Shown in pieces: positions 7,134-10,350 of a DNA stretch of 10,350 nucleotides; within the stretch, counting starts at the first letter, position 1, and each line of letters begins with the position of its first letter. A program made the position numbers and the translations under genes. The stretch spans positions 1 through 10,350 of the forward strand of contig JASBSE010000238.1 of NCBI GenBank assembly GCA_030149115.1, in the 5' to 3' direction. Under the pieces are notes generated by a model. That model was not told the DNA's origin, did not search any database, and worked only from the letters and a program-made list of their open reading frames with translations. This DNA is from Winogradskyella sp. GTDB taxonomy: Bacteria > Bacteroidota > Bacteroidia > Flavobacteriales > Flavobacteriaceae.

Positions 7134-8693
7134 ATGGATTCAGTATTAGAATTCTTAGGTGATATTCCTTGGTGGACTTGGGTTCTTATTGTTTTAGCAA
7201 TAATTTTTGTTAGAGACATTACACAAAGAAAACACACCATTGTACATAATTTCCCATTGGTAGGTCATATAAGGTATTGGTTAGAAAGTATTGGACCTGA
7301 ATTGCGCCAGTATCTTGTGGCAAATAACAGAGAAGAATTACCTTTTAATAGAATTGAACGTGGTTGGGTATACGCGTCTTCTAAAAATGAAAATAATTAC
7401 GAAGGTTTTGGTACAGATAGAGATATCTACGCACATCAGCACATTTTTATCAATAATGCTATGTTCCCTTTTAAAACTGGTGAAAACCATCCAAATACAC
7501 TAGACAAGTACTTTTTACCTTGTGCGAAGGTCATGGGAGCTTACAACAAACGAAGAAAACCCTATAGACCTGCTTCAGTAATTAACGTATCTGCGATGAG
7601 TTTTGGGTCTTTGTCTGCCAGAGCTATTGAATCTTTAAATAAAGGTGTAAAAATAGCGCACGCTTACCACAATACTGGTGAAGGAGGACTGTCCCCTTAT
7701 CATTGTCACGGAGGAGATGTTATATTCCATTTTGGTACAGGCTACTTTGGTGTACGAGACAATAATGGTAATTTCTCGATGGAAAAATTGGTGAAGCTTG
7801 TTGAAGATAATCCTTTTGTAAAAGCAATTGAAGTAAAACTTTCTCAAGGTGCTAAACCAGGAAAAGGTGGAGTTTTACCAGGTGCAAAAATCACAGAAGA
7901 GTTAGCTAAAATAAGACATGTTGAAGTTGGTAAAGATGTATTGTCTCCACCTAATCATTCTGCTTTTTCTACAGTACAGGAAATGGTCGATTTTATTGAA
8001 GAGATTGCTGACAAGACAGGATTACCAGTCGGCATTAAAGCAGCCATTGGTAAGTTAGACCAATGGGAGGAGCTTGCTGATATTATGTTAAAAACAAATA
8101 AAGGTCCAGATTTCATTACGGTTGATGGTGGCGAAGGTGGTACAGGAGCTGCACCTCCAAGTTTTGCTGATCATGTATCTCTACCTTGGGTATATGGCTT
8201 TGGAGATTTGTATAAATTATTCAAGAATAAGGATCTTACCGAACGTATCGTATTCATTGGAAGCGGAAAACTTGGTTTCCCTGCAAAAGCAGCAATGGCG
8301 TTTGCAATGGGTGCTGATTGTATTAATGTAGCTCGTGAAGCCATGATGAGTATTGGCTGTATTCAAGCGCAAGTTTGCCATACAAACCGCTGTCCTGCTG
8401 GTGTTGCTACTCAAAATAAGTGGTTGCAACGTGGTATTGACGTTCCACTAAAATCTGAACGTTTGGCACAATATTTCAAAACCTTTAGAAAAGAATTTAT
8501 AGAAATCACACATGCTGCAGGATACGAGCATCCTTGTCAATTCTCAATGGAAGACATTGAGGTTAATGTAGATGACCACAACCTTGCCAAAGACCTAAGC
8601 AGCACTTATATGTATCATAAAACAAAAGTTCCGTTTACATCTATGCAAGATTTAAAGGATTGTCAGTATCTTGGCGGCAAAAAGTATAACTAA
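7134..8693 (+). CDS. Membrane-anchored FMN-binding glutamate synthase family protein
   Basis: A 519-residue protein related to the FMN domain of the glutamate synthase large subunit. An N-terminal hydrophobic helix (about 13-27, WWTWVLIVLAIIF) suggests an inner-membrane anchor, with the enzyme domain probably cytoplasmic. The barrel motifs are NVSAMSFGSLS (151-161), NTGEGGLSPYH (180-190), LSQGAKPGKGGVLPG (236-250), TVDGGEGGTGAAP (329-341) and FIGSGKLGFPAKA (374-386). Cys409, Cys415 and Cys420 form CX5CX4C followed by PAGVATQ, the 3Fe-4S cluster site of GltB. The class II glutaminase domain and the C-terminal GXGXG domain of a full GltB are absent, and no gltD lies nearby. It therefore probably performs an FMN/iron-sulfur redox reaction that need not be glutamate synthesis. 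The next gene starts 3 nt after its stop. Confidence 0.92.
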   Translation: MDSVLEFLGDIPWWTWVLIVLAIIFVRDITQRKHTIVHNFPLVGHIRYWLESIGPELRQYLVANNREELPFNRIERGWVYASSKNENNYEGFGTDRDIYAHQHIFINNAMFPFKTGENHPNTLDKYFLPCAKVMGAYNKRRKPYRPASVINVSAMSFGSLSARAIESLNKGVKIAHAYHNTGEGGLSPYHCHGGDVIFHFGTGYFGVRDNNGNFSMEKLVKLVEDNPFVKAIEVKLSQGAKPGKGGVLPGAKITEELAKIRHVEVGKDVLSPPNHSAFSTVQEMVDFIEEIADKTGLPVGIKAAIGKLDQWEELADIMLKTNKGPDFITVDGGEGGTGAAPPSFADHVSLPWVYGFGDLYKLFKNKDLTERIVFIGSGKLGFPAKAAMAFAMGADCINVAREAMMSIGCIQAQVCHTNRCPAGVATQNKWLQRGIDVPLKSERLAQYFKTFRKEFIEITHAAGYEHPCQFSMEDIEVNVDDHNLAKDLSSTYMYHKTKVPFTSMQDLKDCQYLGGKKYN

Positions 8694-8696
8694 TTT

Positions 8697-9215
8697 ATGG
8701 AACAACAACTTCTTAATCTCTTAATGTATACTATTCCTGCGCTTGTTACAGGAGCAATCGCTTATCTGTTTTTCAGAGAACAAATGGACAATGAAAACAA
8801 AAGAAGACACTTTTTACTTACTAAAGATTTACAAAAGGAATCTTTTCCATTAAGACTTCAGGCGTACGAACGTATGTCACTTTTTTTGGAACGTATAAAA
8901 CCACAAAGCCTGTTAACCAGAACTATTCCAAATTCCTCAAATAAAGATGATTACGAGAATTTACTTATAGCTACCATTGAACAAGAATTTGAACATAATC
9001 TAACCCAACAAATCTACGTGAGCGATCAATGTTGGAGCATTATTTTAGCCGCTAAAAATGCTACAATTCAATTAATCAGAAAAGCCAATATGAACGAGAA
9101 AACGGATAGCGCTGATAAATTGCGTGAAGTCGTTTTAACCGAACTCATGGATAAATCTGCACCGAGCAATGCTGCACTTTCGTTTATAAAAGAAGAAGTT
9201 GGCGAAATGTGGTAA
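8697..9215 (+). CDS. Membrane-anchored conserved hypothetical protein of Bacteroidota
   Basis: A 172-residue protein whose ATG lies 3 nt after the stop of the GOGAT-like gene, so the two are almost certainly co-transcribed and probably coupled. One hydrophobic helix (about residues 8-26) is followed by a mostly helical, charged cytoplasmic-type region. That region includes PLRLQAYERMSLFLERIKP (51-69) and EFEHNLTQQIYVSDQCW (97-113), which look like the conserved core, and it ends at a Trp. It resembles short hypothetical proteins common in Flavobacteriia, but I cannot name a family with certainty. There is no signal peptidase site, catalytic motif or metal site. With both neighbours carrying N-terminal anchors, it could be a membrane partner or scaffold for the FMN enzyme; this is inference from position only. 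Confidence 0.8.
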   Translation: MEQQLLNLLMYTIPALVTGAIAYLFFREQMDNENKRRHFLLTKDLQKESFPLRLQAYERMSLFLERIKPQSLLTRTIPNSSNKDDYENLLIATIEQEFEHNLTQQIYVSDQCWSIILAAKNATIQLIRKANMNEKTDSADKLREVVLTELMDKSAPSNAALSFIKEEVGEMW

Positions 9216-9222
9216 TTAATTA
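9213..9222. other. Palindrome formed by two convergent stop codons
   Basis: TAATTAATTA is a perfect palindrome whose two ends are the TAA stops of the plus-strand hypothetical gene and the minus-strand patatin gene. No room remains for a separate terminator between the genes, so transcripts from both sides probably run into each other or stop within coding sequence. Confidence 0.5.
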
Positions 9223-10104
9223 ATCTGAATTCTTTTTCTCTGCATAATCATAACCTTGCTGCCACCATTTTTCCATTAAACGTTTACTAAAAATTAGAGA
9301 GTTTTCGGTTAAACTTGTAGGTGTATAATACAGGTTCAGTTTAACATTTCTGTTTTTTGCCGCTAGCTGACCAATAACAATATCGCTCCGTTCTACCTGA
9401 TCGAGTAGATGCCCAAATAAATTCATCATTAATGAAAATGGGTTTTTACCGAGTACACGTTGTTTTCCCATACTTTCAGCTTCAAGAACAATAGCATCAA
9501 CTTCTGTAGCACCTCTCAAAATTGCCTCTCTTATTGGAATAACGCAACCCAAACCACCATCAGCATATTCATAACCATCCACAGTAGCTAATGACATAAA
9601 AGGAATGTAATTGCATGAGATCCATATCCAGTTACAAAATTCCTCATAAGAACAATCGTTTACGGACTTGTACTCTACCCTATTCATAGATAGATTACTT
9701 ACTGTCACTACAACATCATGCTTTGTTGCTTTAATCTTCTGAAACTCTTCAACAGTAAAATGCTTGCGTATATGCTTTCGTAACGCTTTACTTTCTCCAA
9801 AAGTGCGCTTCATTCTTACAAACTGCCATAATGAGTTTACAAAATCTATAGACACGTACTCTCTATCACCTTTTTTTCGCTGCACAAAAGGACTTACACT
9901 AAAAATATCCTGCTGTTGCACATTAGTGAATATATCGTAAAGCTTATCTATCTTGTTTAATGCTAAATGCGGCACTAACAAGCTTCCTGTTGAAGTACCC
10001 AAAAACATATCATAATTACGCTTTTCACGCTCCATAAGGTATTGCGCTACTCCTCCTGCAAAAGACCCTTTACTTCCGCCTCCAGAAATTACTAATGCTC
10101 GCAT
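9220..10104 (-). CDS. Patatin-like phospholipase
   Basis: A 294-residue protein of the patatin/RssA-like serine acyl hydrolase family, which cleaves acyl groups from phospholipids or related lipids with a Ser-Asp dyad. The glycine-rich oxyanion-hole loop SGGGSKGSFAGG is at residues 7-18. The nucleophile elbow GTSTG at 36-40 gives Ser38, and the DGG motif YADGGLG at 180-186 gives Asp182. All expected catalytic elements are present, so it should be active. There is no signal peptide, so it is probably cytoplasmic or loosely membrane-bound; the substrate is unknown. Its ATG shares one base with the stop of the upstream gene (TAATG), indicating coupled translation. Its 3' end meets the convergent hypothetical gene with only four bases between the stops. 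Confidence 0.93.
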   Translation of the reverse strand: MRALVISGGGSKGSFAGGVAQYLMEREKRNYDMFLGTSTGSLLVPHLALNKIDKLYDIFTNVQQQDIFSVSPFVQRKKGDREYVSIDFVNSLWQFVRMKRTFGESKALRKHIRKHFTVEEFQKIKATKHDVVVTVSNLSMNRVEYKSVNDCSYEEFCNWIWISCNYIPFMSLATVDGYEYADGGLGCVIPIREAILRGATEVDAIVLEAESMGKQRVLGKNPFSLMMNLFGHLLDQVERSDIVIGQLAAKNRNVKLNLYYTPTSLTENSLIFSKRLMEKWWQQGYDYAEKKNSD

Positions 10105-10350
10105 TATTTCTTGTTCTCTAATTTTTCGGACATATCTTTTGCAAACTTAACCATTCTCCAATTATGATGAGACTTTGCTTTTTCGAGATTAGATTTACAA
10201 GTATCATTGCATGCATTCATAAGGTTTAGATAGTTAAAAGCGTTCATCCTTAAGTCCGAATTATAACGCTCATCTGTATAACTCACTAATTCTTCAAACA
10301 AGCCCTGCTTATTATCCGCTTGGTAAAATGGTGTATTGAGGTTTAAAGCA
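10104..10350 (-). CDS. C-terminal end of an unidentified protein, possibly an M1-family peptidase
   Basis: The frame is open from the right edge (base 10349) to the TAA at 10104-10106, giving the last 81 residues of a longer protein. No start is visible: the TTG at 10301 simply encodes a leucine within the chain (KQGLFEELV). The fragment is helical and polar, with repeated helix-turn-helix character (SDLRMNAFNYLNLMNAC, then HHNWRMVKFAKDMSEKL). This resembles the helical HEAT/ARM-like C-terminal region found in M1 aminopeptidases, but the zinc-binding domain would be outside the window. Two cysteines form a CNDTC pair. It precedes the patatin-like gene with a TAATG overlap. The coding call is firm; the peptidase suggestion is only a guess. 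Confidence 0.6.
   Translation of the reverse strand, partial: ALNLNTPFYQADNKQGLFEELVSYTDERYNSDLRMNAFNYLNLMNACNDTCKSNLEKAKSHHNWRMVKFAKDMSEKLENKK

Noticed and set aside
8122..8429. Open frames on both strands inside the GOGAT-like gene
   Set aside because: They fall across conserved FMN and iron-sulfur motifs of the real gene and their translations look like random composition.

Overview
The window looks like ordinary chromosome of a marine-type member of Flavobacteriaceae (Bacteroidota). The DNA is AT-rich. Exported proteins have short signal peptides ending in SQN- or NAQN-like cleavage sites, one lipoprotein has a CarboxypepD_reg-type domain, and starts mostly lack Shine-Dalgarno sequences. 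Two genes use TTG starts. The genus cannot be fixed from the sequence. I see no tRNA, rRNA, CRISPR array, insertion sequence, phage gene or recognisable defence system, and no gene-free stretch over 300 bases.

Layout. (1) 1-237: 3' end of an MFS drug-transporter-like gene, convergent with and overlapping by 15 nt a YciO/TsaC-family gene (223-843, minus). (2) 928-2846, plus: a pair of exported proteins, a two-lobed aspartyl protease-like protein followed through a TTGA start/stop overlap by a protein made of three AMPK/CBM48-type glycogen-binding modules. (3) 2880-6596, minus: a UvrD/PcrA-type helicase, then a lipoprotein and a small outer-membrane beta-barrel protein whose reading frames overlap by 23 nt. 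(4) 6715-9215, plus: a small three-helix membrane protein of unknown function, a membrane-anchored FMN-binding glutamate-synthase-like protein, and, 3 nt later, a small membrane-anchored conserved hypothetical protein. (5) 9220 to the right edge, minus: a patatin-like phospholipase coupled by a TAATG junction to the C-terminus of an upstream gene that runs off the window and may be a peptidase.

The genes fall into small translationally coupled pairs: protease with carbohydrate-binding protein, lipoprotein with barrel, GOGAT-like with anchored hypothetical, edge gene with patatin. The helicase and the YciO/TsaC-family gene are housekeeping-type. The best candidates for undescribed biology are the coupled exported pair at 928-2846, the lipoprotein/barrel pair at 2880-4215, and the GOGAT-like/anchored hypothetical pair at 7134-9215. 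In each case the pairing is visible in the sequence but the joint function is inference.
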